Source: Desulfurococcales archaeon
GTDB taxonomy: Archaea; Thermoproteota; Thermoprotei_A; Sulfolobales; NBVN01
Length of the DNA stretch: 35,194 bases
NCBI GenBank assembly: GCA_027002995.1
Contig: JALWZB010000141.1
Coordinates: 1 to 35,194, forward strand
Direction of reading: 5' to 3'
Shown: positions 7,847 through 15,388 of the stretch, in pieces
How the letters are laid out: each line of letters begins with the position of its first letter
How positions within the stretch are numbered: position 1 is the first letter of the stretch
Notes under the pieces: generated by a model
Databases searched by the model: none
What the model saw: the letters and a program-made list of their open reading frames with translations, nothing else
Told to the model about the DNA's origin: nothing
Program-made: the position numbers and the translations under genes

Positions 7847-9026
7847 AGGACAGCCGCCCCCCACCGATGAGGCACTGCTTCAAGGGCTCGAGGAGGAGCC
7901 CTTAATCCTCGCCGTACTTAAGGACATCCCTAAGGAGGCAGAGAGGTTAGCGAGGCTCGTTAAGTCGCTCCAGCAAAGCAAGGGCTTAATCAGGAAGAGG
8001 CTTGAGGCATCACTAAGGCTTAAGCAAGTGATTGACGAGTCACCAACCCCTCCCTACCTCGCGTTAGACACGGGCTTCACCTCCCCTCCACTCGAGTTAA
8101 TAGGTGGTAAGTTACTCGTCGTGATAAGGTCGCACGTCCTCCACGGAACCGTATCCAACGCCCTCGAGCCCGCGGCCTCCGTAGGCATAGTTAGGCTCGT
8201 TGAGGAGGAGTCCATAGGTAAGCCCTTCTCGAAGGTCATTGAGAGGCGCTTCGTTAGGGACGCCCTCAAACTGAAGAAGGAGGGCAGGCTCAACATCAAG
8301 CTAGTGATAATTGACGGGGAACTCTTCCCGAGGATCCCGCCCGGGCTTGAGCGCAGGCAGGGACCCGCCGCCAGGCTCTACGGGGAGATCCTCGAACTCA
8401 CGAACGAGGTGCTCAGGTTAGCTGATGAGACCGAGACCGCGTTGGTCGGGGTTGTCAAGAGATCCTACGGGAGAGACATACCCGTAGTGATCGACTACCC
8501 TGAAATACCCGTAAACGACAAGGCACTAGCCACATACGTCCTCAACCCGGGCGAGTGGGTCGACCTAGAAACCTACTCCGACCTAGCCTACTACCTAAGC
8601 AGGTTCATCCGGAAGCACGGGGGCGAACTCCCCGCCCGCGCGGTAAGGAACCTAGAGAATAGGTTAGCGTGGATCACGGCGGTGATGAGGAAGAGCGACT
8701 ACCTAACCTCCTCCATCAGGGTAGCCGTGTACAAGGCTAAGCTACCAACGTACTTCATGGCAGCAACGAAGATCGAGGCATGGCCAAGCAACGAGTTAAG
8801 CATGGAGGACATAGTGGCGTTCCTCTCAAGAATCACGGGCGTCAACGGCGTCCCCCACCCAATAGACCTCGTAGACTCAATGTGCAGGATAAGGAAGGAA
8901 GTCCTACACCTAACACAGCAACAGCTCCAGACCGAACTAATGAAGCTACTCAACGACCCAGCACTAGCAATGAGCCTAGCAGGACTAACAAACCCAGAGA
9001 AAATGCATAAGGTAGGCTTCAAGTAA
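7830..9026 (+). CDS. nurA: NurA-domain nuclease, probable CTG start
   Basis: The nuclease core begins near LALDTGFTSPP (Asp at about residue 80 here), matching the first catalytic Asp of NurA, and continues with LLVVIRSHVLHG and a C-terminal VIDYPEIPVNDK and YFMAATKIEAWPSN region. The only standard in-frame start is GTG 8028, which would leave the catalytic Asp 14 residues from the N-terminus. The frame is open and protein-like back to 7824. CTG 7830 lies 7 bases after a GGAGGTG at 7816-7822, giving 398 residues with a helical N-terminal region (LKDIPKEAERLARLVKSLQQ) of the sort usual in NurA. It overlaps the herA stop by 17 bases. NurA is a 5'-3' nuclease partner of HerA. Confidence 0.85.
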   Translation: MSEPSEGQPPPTDEALLQGLEEEPLILAVLKDIPKEAERLARLVKSLQQSKGLIRKRLEASLRLKQVIDESPTPPYLALDTGFTSPPLELIGGKLLVVIRSHVLHGTVSNALEPAASVGIVRLVEEESIGKPFSKVIERRFVRDALKLKKEGRLNIKLVIIDGELFPRIPPGLERRQGPAARLYGEILELTNEVLRLADETETALVGVVKRSYGRDIPVVIDYPEIPVNDKALATYVLNPGEWVDLETYSDLAYYLSRFIRKHGGELPARAVRNLENRLAWITAVMRKSDYLTSSIRVAVYKAKLPTYFMAATKIEAWPSNELSMEDIVAFLSRITGVNGVPHPIDLVDSMCRIRKEVLHLTQQQLQTELMKLLNDPALAMSLAGLTNPEKMHKVGFK

Positions 9027-9254
9027 CGCCCACCCAACCCAGACCTTAACTCCCACTAGCCCCGCTAGCATCGATGTAGGAATCCCTCCCTACTTACTTA
9101 ACAGGACCTCACATGGCTTAGCGCCCGCCTCCCTAATAATCGCGGAGCCAGTAATGCTCAAGAATATTTGCGGTGACTACGCAGGTCGTTCGGTCTAACC
9201 GATTAAGGCATAAGGCGCTTTAACTACGGCGCAAATGTTTGAGGGTATAAGGAA
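9027..9254. other. Intergenic region before the HEPN-like gene
   Basis: About 228 bases without a supported gene. It contains a small perfect inverted repeat TCGGT-CTA-ACCGA at 9190-9202, about 50 bases before the next start. Its function is unknown; it could be an operator. Confidence 0.35.
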
Positions 9255-9650
9255 TTGAGTGAGTGCGGCGGCACTAATCTTAAGGAGGCTGAGGAGGCCC
9301 TCGACAGGGCTAAGCACACCTTAATGGAGGGCGATAAAGCAGGCGCCTTGAGAGAAGCTATTAGGGCGGCACGTAAGGCGTTAGCGGCCGTCGCCCCCAC
9401 CACCCTACCCCACACTCCTAAGGACTTACCCTTAACGGAGCTGTATAGGTTGGTAAGTGACTCACTAGGTGGGGTGTGGGTTGATGAGGCGTGGAGACGG
9501 ATCCTCGACATGTGCGTTAAGCTGCTCGATAAAGCTGAGGCAGGCGGGCTCAAGGCACCTAACGAGATCAGCGAGGTTGAGGACGTGATAGCCTGTGCTG
9601 AGGAAATACTTAACTGGGTTGAAGCATTCACGCCACGGAGACTCGGTTAG
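9255..9650 (+). CDS. Small helical protein, HEPN/paREP1-like
   Basis: The 131-residue, Cys- and Glu-containing protein is almost entirely helical. Residues 8-45 (LKEAEEALDRAKHTLMEGDKAGALREAIRAARKAL) have the pattern of archaeal HEPN/paREP1 proteins, where helical hairpins pair with a partner nucleotidyltransferase or act as RNases. I do not see a clear Rx4-6H catalytic motif, so RNase activity is not supported. No minimal nucleotidyltransferase gene is adjacent. The start is TTG 9255 after GGTATAAGGAA, which may be weak for ribosome binding. The family call is tentative. Confidence 0.5.
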   Translation: MSECGGTNLKEAEEALDRAKHTLMEGDKAGALREAIRAARKALAAVAPTTLPHTPKDLPLTELYRLVSDSLGGVWVDEAWRRILDMCVKLLDKAEAGGLKAPNEISEVEDVIACAEEILNWVEAFTPRRLG

Positions 9651-9757
9651 TCCCCGCAAGCCCACTGAACCCAATAACGCTAGCCCCTAATTCCATAGTA
9701 GGTGGCGATGTACTTTTAGGGTGCGGAATCCTTCAGTAAATGGTGTGGGGGTGAAGG

Positions 9758-9955
9758 TTGTCTAGCTCTGAACTCCTGTCCGAAATTAAAGAGATAAAGG
9801 AAAGACTTGCTAGACTGGAGTTAATGTTGCGTTTTATTATAGAGAGAAACGTAGGGGAGGAGGAACCCCTACCGGACGAGGTTGAAGCTATAGAGTCCAA
9901 AGACGAACTAATAGACATTGATGAAATTAAAAGAAAATTAATGGAGAAGTCCTAA
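9758..9955 (+). CDS. Antitoxin of a RelBE/ParDE-type pair
   Basis: The 65-residue protein starts at TTG 9758 after a GTGAAGG ribosome binding site. Its N-terminal half is a heptad-patterned helix (LLSEIKEIKERLARLELMLRFIIE), and its C-terminal half is acidic (EEEPLPDEVEAIES). It ends 13 bases before a RelE-fold toxin gene. It resembles crenarchaeal antitoxins that sit in front of such toxins. A paralogue with the same EEPLPDE motif is encoded alone at 10526. A DNA-binding domain is not obvious. Confidence 0.75.
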   Translation: MSSSELLSEIKEIKERLARLELMLRFIIERNVGEEEPLPDEVEAIESKDELIDIDEIKRKLMEKS

Positions 9956-9968
9956 CGGGAGATTAAGT

Positions 9969-10244
9969 TTGAACAATAATATTTTTAATGTAAAGGTAAA
10001 ACGCCGCGCTTTTAAAGCATTAGAGCGGCTTCCCAGAGATTACGTGTTTAGAGTATTAGAAGCACTTGACGAATTATCGACTAACCCTATCCCATTCAAG
10101 AGATATGATTTAAAGAAGCTCAAAGGATACAAGGACACCTTTAGAATCCGCATAGGGGGTATACGCATCATCTACACTATAGATTGGGACTCCAAAAGCA
10201 TCATAGTGCATTACATAGGTTCTCGAGAACGTGCATACAAGTAG
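9969..10244 (+). CDS. RelE/ParE-superfamily toxin
   Basis: The 91-residue protein has the RelE-like layout: a basic first strand and helix (FNVKVKRRAFKALERLPRDY), the linking helix (VFRVLEALDELSTNP), then KKLKGYKDTFRIRIGGIRIIYTIDWDSKSIIVHYIGSRERAYK, in which LKGYKDTFRIRIGGIRIIY is the characteristic beta-sheet region and the C-terminal Arg/Tyr residues match those used by RelE-type mRNA interferases. The start is TTG 9969 after GGGAGATT. Lower G+C than the flanking operons suggests acquisition. Whether it cleaves mRNA or targets gyrase-like enzymes cannot be told; RelE is the likelier reading. Confidence 0.85.
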   Translation: MNNNIFNVKVKRRAFKALERLPRDYVFRVLEALDELSTNPIPFKRYDLKKLKGYKDTFRIRIGGIRIIYTIDWDSKSIIVHYIGSRERAYK

Positions 10245-10525
10245 GAAACTTCTTACATATAATACTGCTGTACGGTAAATAGTAGCATTCCGGATATACC
10301 TAATTTTTGGATTACACTTTTCGTATTACACGCATATCATTGAGTTGGATTGCTGAACATGTTTGCGTTCTCACACAGCAGAGGTTCAGGATCTATGATC
10401 CCTGCAGACCCATCAACAAACATTAGCTCAATCTGTTGTCCACTACGATAGCGTTCAAAGCAATAAGGGATTAGGGGTCCAAATGCTATACATTTTAATA
10501 CTTAAGAACAGGATGTAGACCATTA
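10245..10525. other. A/T-rich intergenic region with possible gene remnant
   Basis: About 280 bases without a supported gene. On the minus strand a 54-codon frame at 10337-10501 reads like protein (it contains FERYRSGQQIELMFVDGSAG) but has no start codon, so it may be a decayed fragment. Just before the next ORF, CATTTTAATACTTAAG at 10491-10506 could be a TATA element for the solitary antitoxin. Confidence 0.35.
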
Positions 10526-10696
10526 TTGGCTGTAGGCAGAGAAGCGTTACTATATAAAGAACTGCGTGAGTTGAGAACTATATTAGAGCGTATCGAGGCC
10601 CTATTGGAGGAGCGACCTATTGGCATTGAGGAGCCTCTACCAGATGAGATTGAGGTGATAAGAAAGTATGAGGGAAGGGAAAGAAAGGGCGGGTAG
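10526..10696 (+). CDS. Solitary antitoxin paralogue
   Basis: A 56-residue ORF starts at TTG 10526 and ends at 10696. It has a helical N-terminal half (KELRELRTILERIEALLEE) followed by IEEPLPDEIEVI, nearly the same as EEPLPDEVEAI in the antitoxin at 9758. No toxin gene follows: the next 230 bases hold only a short ORF. It may be an orphan antitoxin that resists the neighbouring toxin or a relic whose toxin was lost. The paralogy is seen in sequence; its function is inferred. It is too short for common length cut-offs. Confidence 0.65.
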   Translation: MAVGREALLYKELRELRTILERIEALLEERPIGIEEPLPDEIEVIRKYEGRERKGG

Positions 10697-10769
10697 GGCT
10701 TGTTAATTTAGAGGACTTTTAAGAGAGAACCTAAAATTACATTAGATTGCTTAAGTATCTTCACTGCTG

Positions 10770-10928
10770 ATGGGCTTTACTCCAAAGGACGAGCGTATCT
10801 CGGAAGAATACGTTGGCTTCCTCTCCATCTTACGTGGCTTAATGGTGTTGGGTAAAACGCTCTTTAGGTGTGTGACGCTACTTAATATGGGGGGAAGTCC
10901 TGGAGGTTGCTTTTCCCGCGCTAAGTAG
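10770..10928 (+). pseudogene. 52-codon ORF, possibly a NuoI-like N-terminal fragment
   Basis: An ATG-started frame of 52 codons ends 4 bases before the corQ-like gene. Its centre (FLSILRGLMVLGKTLFRCVT) resembles the membrane-attached N-terminal helix of NuoI/complex I 23-kDa subunits, which typically read like KGL-x-x-T-x-K-x-x-F-x-K-PVT, but no ferredoxin cysteines follow and the end (NMGGSPGGCFSRAK) is unlike that family. It may be a decayed fragment or a leader ORF of the CO regulator operon. The resemblance is from memory and weak. Confidence 0.3.
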
Positions 10929-10932
10929 GGGT

Positions 10933-11529
10933 GTGGATAGAGCGTCGATTAGGAGGTTGTATGAGGAGTACCTTCCCTTAATAGAGGAGTCTATTAGGTC
11001 GTGGCGCATGATTTACTATAGGGAGAAAGGTTCACGGAGAAGCAGTAGGGAGGGTGCCGGTAGTAGGTTAGGGAAGGAGTACATCTACGGGACCGTTAGG
11101 CCTTTCTTCGAGAGGTTGAGCCCGGACGATAGTCGCTACATAAGGACGCATAGGATGATAGTTTTCGGGATGATGGAGCACAGCCCCTCACTCAAGGCAG
11201 TGGTGCTTAAGGCCTCGGGAAGGAAGCTGGCGAAGCTACTGCTTAGGGAGGGCATAGTTAGGTCGCTTGACGACTTACCCATGGTCTTCATGGTTCAGAG
11301 GATAGGGTTGCTGGACATCGTTGATGAGTCCCTGAACACCATGAAGGTCAATATCTACGAGTGCATGAGTTGCTTCGGGATGAAGCCGGTCTCCACCCCA
11401 ATGTGTGATTTCGAGGCAGGGATCATTGAGGGCATACTGGAGGGGCTCTACGGCAGGAACGCTACTGTCGAGAAGAACTGTTGGGGGCTAGGCAACCACT
11501 TCTGCGGCTTCGAAGTTTACTTCAAGTAG
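10933..11529 (+). CDS. corQ: V4R-domain protein, CorQ-like CO-response regulator component
   Basis: The 198-residue protein has a basic helical N-terminal part and a C-terminal V4R (4-vinyl-reductase) domain at about residues 90-198. V4R signatures are visible: YECMSCFGMKPVSTPMCDFEAGIIEG and NCWGLGNHFCGFEVYF, with clustered Cys and His residues that could bind a metal or small ligand. In Thermococcus onnurineus the CO-responsive regulator CorQR pairs a V4R protein with a protein with a LysR-type DNA-binding domain. The same pair sits here directly upstream of cooF-cooS, so CorQ is a good inference. Start is GTG 10933 right after a TAGGG; the gap to the next gene is 14 bases. Confidence 0.8.
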   Translation: MDRASIRRLYEEYLPLIEESIRSWRMIYYREKGSRRSSREGAGSRLGKEYIYGTVRPFFERLSPDDSRYIRTHRMIVFGMMEHSPSLKAVVLKASGRKLAKLLLREGIVRSLDDLPMVFMVQRIGLLDIVDESLNTMKVNIYECMSCFGMKPVSTPMCDFEAGIIEGILEGLYGRNATVEKNCWGLGNHFCGFEVYFK

Positions 11530-11543
11530 TAGGGTAGTAAGGG

Positions 11544-12683
11544 ATGACTTCAACACTGATCGTCAGGCCGGTGGCGCACTGCGACCTCAACCACCCGACA
11601 TGCCCTTTCTCGCATGGGGTGAACAAGGGCTTCGAAATACTTCACCCGGCTGTACTCAGCAGGGTACTGCGTGAGCTTAAGGGCTACGTGTTTGATGAAG
11701 CGGTGATCTCGTGCCCAAACCCCCTACTCCACCCGAGGGTTACGGAGCTGGCATCGCTAATGAAGTCAGTGGCTAAAAGGCTCTCGCTCTTCACCCCCGT
11801 CACCGGGTTAGGCAAGGTGAGTAAGGAGTTACTTGAAATGGTTGACGAGCTAGTAGTGATTAGCTCATCCATAAGCGAGCTTAAGGAGGAGGAAGAAAGG
11901 ATTAAGGGGTTACTGAGCCAAGGATTCGAGAACGTGGCGATCTACTCAACCGTCACTAGGGGGGAGTCAACGCTACTCGCAGCATCGGAGCATGCGGAAT
12001 TCTGCAGGAAGTACGGCATACCGTTAAGGCTTGGGGAGCTACCATACGTAAATAAGGTTCCGTTCAAGCTGAGGGACGCGCTAGTTAAGGAGGGGTGTGA
12101 AGTCTCAATACCTTACGGACTTAAGTACGGGTACGAGGCATCAGTCACGTTCATGAAGGACTACAGGGTGACCGTGCTTGAGAGACCCTCAGGCAGGGCA
12201 TGCAGGATGTTATTCATAGACTATTACGGGAGGGTGGGTAAGTGCCCCTTTACCCGCCCGCTCCTCGAGGCTAAGGACGCCAGTAGCGACTTGCTGAGGA
12301 AGGTGATCTACTCCGAATGCCCGACCAAGGATATGGGACCTGACTACGTCCCGGAGGTCAGGATATCCCTGAGGGCTGGTAGGGACGTCATCATACCTCC
12401 AGACATCCTAGCCTTGCTTGAGGTCATAGAGTCCACAAACTCATTAAGGGCGGCGTGCAGGCTCCTAGGATATAACCCCTCTACCTACGTCGAGAAGCTA
12501 AGGTCGCTGGAGAAGAGGCTGGGTGTTAAGCTAATAACTTCAAAGCGCGGAGGCTCACTCAAGGGCGTGACCCTACTCACTGAGGAGGGGATGAGGATCC
12601 TAGCAACGTACAGGAGGGTTAGGGAGGCAATCATGGCGTCACTCATTAAGGAGAACGTCTACAGGTTCTCCTTCGAGTACTAA
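11544..12683 (+). CDS. corR: CorR-like regulator: radical-SAM-like N-terminal domain plus ModE/LysR-type winged helix
   Basis: The 379-residue protein has two parts. Residues about 1-265 look like a radical-SAM-type barrel: HCDLNHPTCPFS at about 13-24, a SCPNPLLHPRVTEL segment like the second barrel strand, and a C-terminal CRMLFIDYYGRVGKCPF segment like a SPASM/twitch arm. The expected CxxxCxxC is CxxxHxxC, with the middle Cys replaced by His. Residues about 290-365 form a ModE/LysR-type winged helix (LEVIESTNSLRAACRLLGYN, then LRSLEKRLGVKLI, and LTEEGMRIL). Placed after a V4R gene and before cooF-cooS, it fits CorR of the CO-responsive CorQR pair. Ligand and DNA site are not known from sequence; an inverted repeat in the downstream promoter is a candidate site. 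Confidence 0.78.
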   Translation: MTSTLIVRPVAHCDLNHPTCPFSHGVNKGFEILHPAVLSRVLRELKGYVFDEAVISCPNPLLHPRVTELASLMKSVAKRLSLFTPVTGLGKVSKELLEMVDELVVISSSISELKEEEERIKGLLSQGFENVAIYSTVTRGESTLLAASEHAEFCRKYGIPLRLGELPYVNKVPFKLRDALVKEGCEVSIPYGLKYGYEASVTFMKDYRVTVLERPSGRACRMLFIDYYGRVGKCPFTRPLLEAKDASSDLLRKVIYSECPTKDMGPDYVPEVRISLRAGRDVIIPPDILALLEVIESTNSLRAACRLLGYNPSTYVEKLRSLEKRLGVKLITSKRGGSLKGVTLLTEEGMRILATYRRVREAIMASLIKENVYRFSFEY

Positions 12684-12689
12684 ACTCCA

Positions 12690-12778
12690 GAACACGTAAT
12701 GCAAATCCGTGTTCAGTATTCCGATCACGAACTCCTTAATTTTAAATTCTTTGAGCTATAACAAGGGGTTTTAGTACT
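12690..12778 (+). promoter_or_regulatory. Promoter of the CO operon with inverted repeat operator
   Basis: A perfect 7-bp inverted repeat GAACACG-N11-CGTGTTC spans 12690-12714. A TATA-like TTTAAATT lies at 12741-12748, about 30 bases before the TTG of cooF (12779), so the transcript leader would be about 10 bases. The repeat is upstream of the TATA box, an activator-like position, and the 25-bp size with 11-bp spacing suits a LysR/ModE-type dimer such as the neighbouring CorR-like protein. A single TAGTACT at 12772-12778 abuts the start. Confidence 0.6.
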
Positions 12779-13426
12779 TTGGCGTTAGCTTCGATAGCTA
12801 GGCTAGGTCCCTCCGCAGAGGAGTATGTGATATTCATTGATCCGGAGAGGTGTATGGGCTGTAAGGCGTGTGAGGTTGCCTGCGCTGTTGAGCACTCGAT
12901 CAGTAAGAATATCTTCGGTGCTGTTCGTGAGAGGCCTAAGCCAAGACCGAGGATCAGGGTAGTTACGGTGGATGATCTATTCTACGTCCCCATGAGGTGC
13001 CAGCACTGCAAGGACGCACCATGCATTAACGTGTGTCCCACGAAAGCCCTTAAGAGAACTGAGGAGGGGTACGTTATCTTAAATGAGAATCAATGCATTG
13101 GGTGCTTAATGTGTGTTCTAGCATGCCCCTTCGGCCACCCAAGGTATAATGCCGACACGAAAACCATAGTTAAGTGCGACTTCTGCATCGACAGGGTGCG
13201 TGAGGGTAAGCTACCAGCATGCGTTGAGGCCTGCCCTACCGGGGCGTTAAGGTTCGGGAGGCTGGAGGAGTTACTGAGGGACGTTACGGAGAAGAAGGCC
13301 AGGGAATTAGTTAGCGGTGCGTCAGTACCCGGAATAGTTATTGTGAAACCCGTCGAGAAGGCGGTGAGGGGTGCCCCCAAGGTATTAGGGGTTAGGTCCA
13401 TGTACTCCCCCGTTTCATGGAGGTGA
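12779..13426 (+). CDS. cooF: CooF, electron-transfer iron-sulfur protein of carbon monoxide dehydrogenase
   Basis: The 215-residue protein contains four Cys clusters: CMGCKACEVAC, CQHCKDAPCINVC, CIGCLMCVLACP and CDFCIDRVREGKLPACVEAC, enough for four [4Fe-4S] clusters, as in the CooF/HycB/DmsB family. CooF passes electrons from CooS to the membrane-bound hydrogenase. It begins the catalytic operon and is followed at 7 bases by cooS. Start is TTG 12779, which suits the TATA position; no ATG or GTG precedes the first Cys cluster in this frame. The high confidence rests on motif and context. Confidence 0.92.
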   Translation: MALASIARLGPSAEEYVIFIDPERCMGCKACEVACAVEHSISKNIFGAVRERPKPRPRIRVVTVDDLFYVPMRCQHCKDAPCINVCPTKALKRTEEGYVILNENQCIGCLMCVLACPFGHPRYNADTKTIVKCDFCIDRVREGKLPACVEACPTGALRFGRLEELLRDVTEKKARELVSGASVPGIVIVKPVEKAVRGAPKVLGVRSMYSPVSWR

Positions 13427-13433
13427 TCACCTC

Positions 13434-15344
13434 ATGGTTAAGAGGAAAGAATACCTCAGGCTCAGGCTCCCGACGAATGAAGTCTCAATAACTCCCGGGG
13501 TCTCCAGGCTACTGGAGAAGGCGGAGGAGGAAGGCATCGAGACAGCATGGCACAGGTACCTCCTGCAACAACCGCAGTGTGGCTTCGGAATGCTGGGGAT
13601 ATGCTGCAGGAACTGCAACATGGGTCCCTGCAGAATAGACCCCTTCGGCTACGGACCTGATAGGGGCATATGCGGTGCTAATGCGGACACCATAGTTGCT
13701 AGGAACATACTCAGGATGATAGCGGCGGGCGCCGCCGCCCACAGCGACCACTGCAGGGACATTGTCAAGGTATTCAGGATGGTTGCCGAGGGCAAGACAA
13801 AGTACTACAAGATAACGGACTCAGAGAAGCTCAGGTGGCTCGCTAAGGCGTACGGCATTGAGGTCGAGGGTAAGGACGACTTAGAGATTGCGAAGGAGCT
13901 CGTACCCATCCTGGAGGCTGAGTTCGGCAAGCAGGATGAGGAACCATTAAGAACCCTAACAGCGCTAGCACCTAAGAAGAGGATTAAAGTATGGGGCAAG
14001 GCAGGGGTACTGCCCAGAGCCATTGATAGGGAGATATGTGAGTGCATGCACAGAACACACATGGGTGTGGACGCGGACTACGTCAGCCTCCTACTGCACG
14101 GCGTCAGAACCTCCCTGGCGGACGGGTGGAGCGGTTCAATGCTCGCCACCATCCTGAGCGACATACTGTTCGGCACGCCCAAACCAATTAAGTCCGTCAT
14201 GAACTTAGGTGTGCTTAAGGAGGACATGGTCAACATAATAGTCCATGGACACAACCCAGTGCTCTCAATGAAGGTTGTCGAGGCAGCAATGAGTGAGGAA
14301 ATGCAGGAGCTGGCGAAGGAGTACGGGGCTAAGGGAGTTAACGTTGCGGGGATGTGCTGCACCGGTAACGAGGTGCTGATGAGGTTAGGCGTCCCGATAG
14401 CGGGTAACATGCTCATGCAGGAACTGGCAATCATCACTGGCGCCGTGGAGGCGATAGTGGTTGACTACCAGTGCGTGATGCCAGCCTTAGTGGATGTGGC
14501 AGGATGCTACCACACCAAGGTAATAACTACTGAGCCGAAGATGCACATACCTGGAGCCCTACACATCGAGTTCGAGCCCGAACACGCCGAGGAGGTAGCT
14601 AAGAAGATAGTTAGGGTGGCGATCGAGAACTACCCCAACAGGTCTAGGGAGAGGATGTACATACCTAAGCACAAGATGGAGATCGTGGCAGGCTTCAGCG
14701 TCGAGGCAATACTCGAGGCACTCGGAGGAACCCTCGAACCGCTAGTGAATGCCTTAAAGGACGGAACCATCAAGGGCATAGCCGGAGTAGTTGGGTGTGT
14801 GAACCCCAAGGTAAAGCACAACTACAGCCACGTAACCCTAACTAAGGAACTGATAAAGAACGACATCCTAGTCGTGGGTACAGGGTGCTGGGCAATCGCC
14901 GCTGGCATGCACGGCCTCCTAAGCCCCGAAGCCGCTAAGATGGCTGGGCCGGGCTTAAGGAAGATCTGTGAAGCGCTAAACATACCGCCATGCCTCCACA
15001 TGGGCAGCTGTGTGGACTGCTCGAGGATGCTCCTAGCCATAGCAGCGCTCGCGGAGGCCGTTGGCGTGGACATGTCCGAACTACCCGTCGTTGGGTCGGC
15101 GCCTGAGTGGATGAGTGAGAAGGCGGTAAGCATAGGCACGTACTTCGTAGCATCAGGAGTCTTCACGCACCTAGGCACCGTCCCGCCAGTGCTCGGCAGT
15201 GAGAGGGTGACTAGGCTACTCACCGAGGACGTGGAGGACGTGGTTGGAGGTAAGTTCTACGTCGAGCCAGACCCCATCAAGGCGGCCAGGGTAATGATTG
15301 AGGTGATTGAGGAGAAACGCAGAAAGTTAGGATGGCCGACGTGA
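13434..15344 (+). CDS. cooS: Nickel-containing carbon monoxide dehydrogenase catalytic subunit (CooS)
   Basis: The 636-residue length is right for monofunctional Ni-CODH. The cluster D and B cysteines are in QCGFGMLGICCRNCNMGPC (about residues 43-61) and the following RGICGA. The Ni-Fe C-cluster ligands are all recognisable: His in VHGHNP (about 271), Cys in NVAGMCC (about 308), in DYQCVMP (about 347), and later Cys in VVGCVNP, GTGCWAIAAG and MGSCVDCSR. The enzyme oxidises CO with water to CO2, two protons and two electrons. An ATG start with GGTGATCACC before it follows cooF. Nothing looks damaged, and the gene sits between its electron acceptor and its Ni insertion factor. Confidence 0.97.
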   Translation: MVKRKEYLRLRLPTNEVSITPGVSRLLEKAEEEGIETAWHRYLLQQPQCGFGMLGICCRNCNMGPCRIDPFGYGPDRGICGANADTIVARNILRMIAAGAAAHSDHCRDIVKVFRMVAEGKTKYYKITDSEKLRWLAKAYGIEVEGKDDLEIAKELVPILEAEFGKQDEEPLRTLTALAPKKRIKVWGKAGVLPRAIDREICECMHRTHMGVDADYVSLLLHGVRTSLADGWSGSMLATILSDILFGTPKPIKSVMNLGVLKEDMVNIIVHGHNPVLSMKVVEAAMSEEMQELAKEYGAKGVNVAGMCCTGNEVLMRLGVPIAGNMLMQELAIITGAVEAIVVDYQCVMPALVDVAGCYHTKVITTEPKMHIPGALHIEFEPEHAEEVAKKIVRVAIENYPNRSRERMYIPKHKMEIVAGFSVEAILEALGGTLEPLVNALKDGTIKGIAGVVGCVNPKVKHNYSHVTLTKELIKNDILVVGTGCWAIAAGMHGLLSPEAAKMAGPGLRKICEALNIPPCLHMGSCVDCSRMLLAIAALAEAVGVDMSELPVVGSAPEWMSEKAVSIGTYFVASGVFTHLGTVPPVLGSERVTRLLTEDVEDVVGGKFYVEPDPIKAARVMIEVIEEKRRKLGWPT

Positions 15345-15388
15345 GGAACAATTAACGCAGTTGCCAAACATAGTGAGGGGGAGGACAG

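Noticed and set aside
9190-9202. Short inverted repeat TCGGT-CTA-ACCGA before the HEPN-like gene as an RNA hairpin or terminator
   Set aside because: The arms are only five bases and no T-run follows, so it is kept only as a possible operator in the intergenic note.
10337-10501. 54-codon minus-strand frame that reads like protein (contains FERYRSGQQIELMFVDG)
   Set aside because: There is no start codon and no family I recognise; it may be a decayed fragment but the evidence is too thin to call a gene.
12772-12778. Single TAGTACT next to the cooF start as a link to the RHH array
   Set aside because: One copy of a seven-base word is expected now and then by chance and lacks the 10-base repeat pattern.
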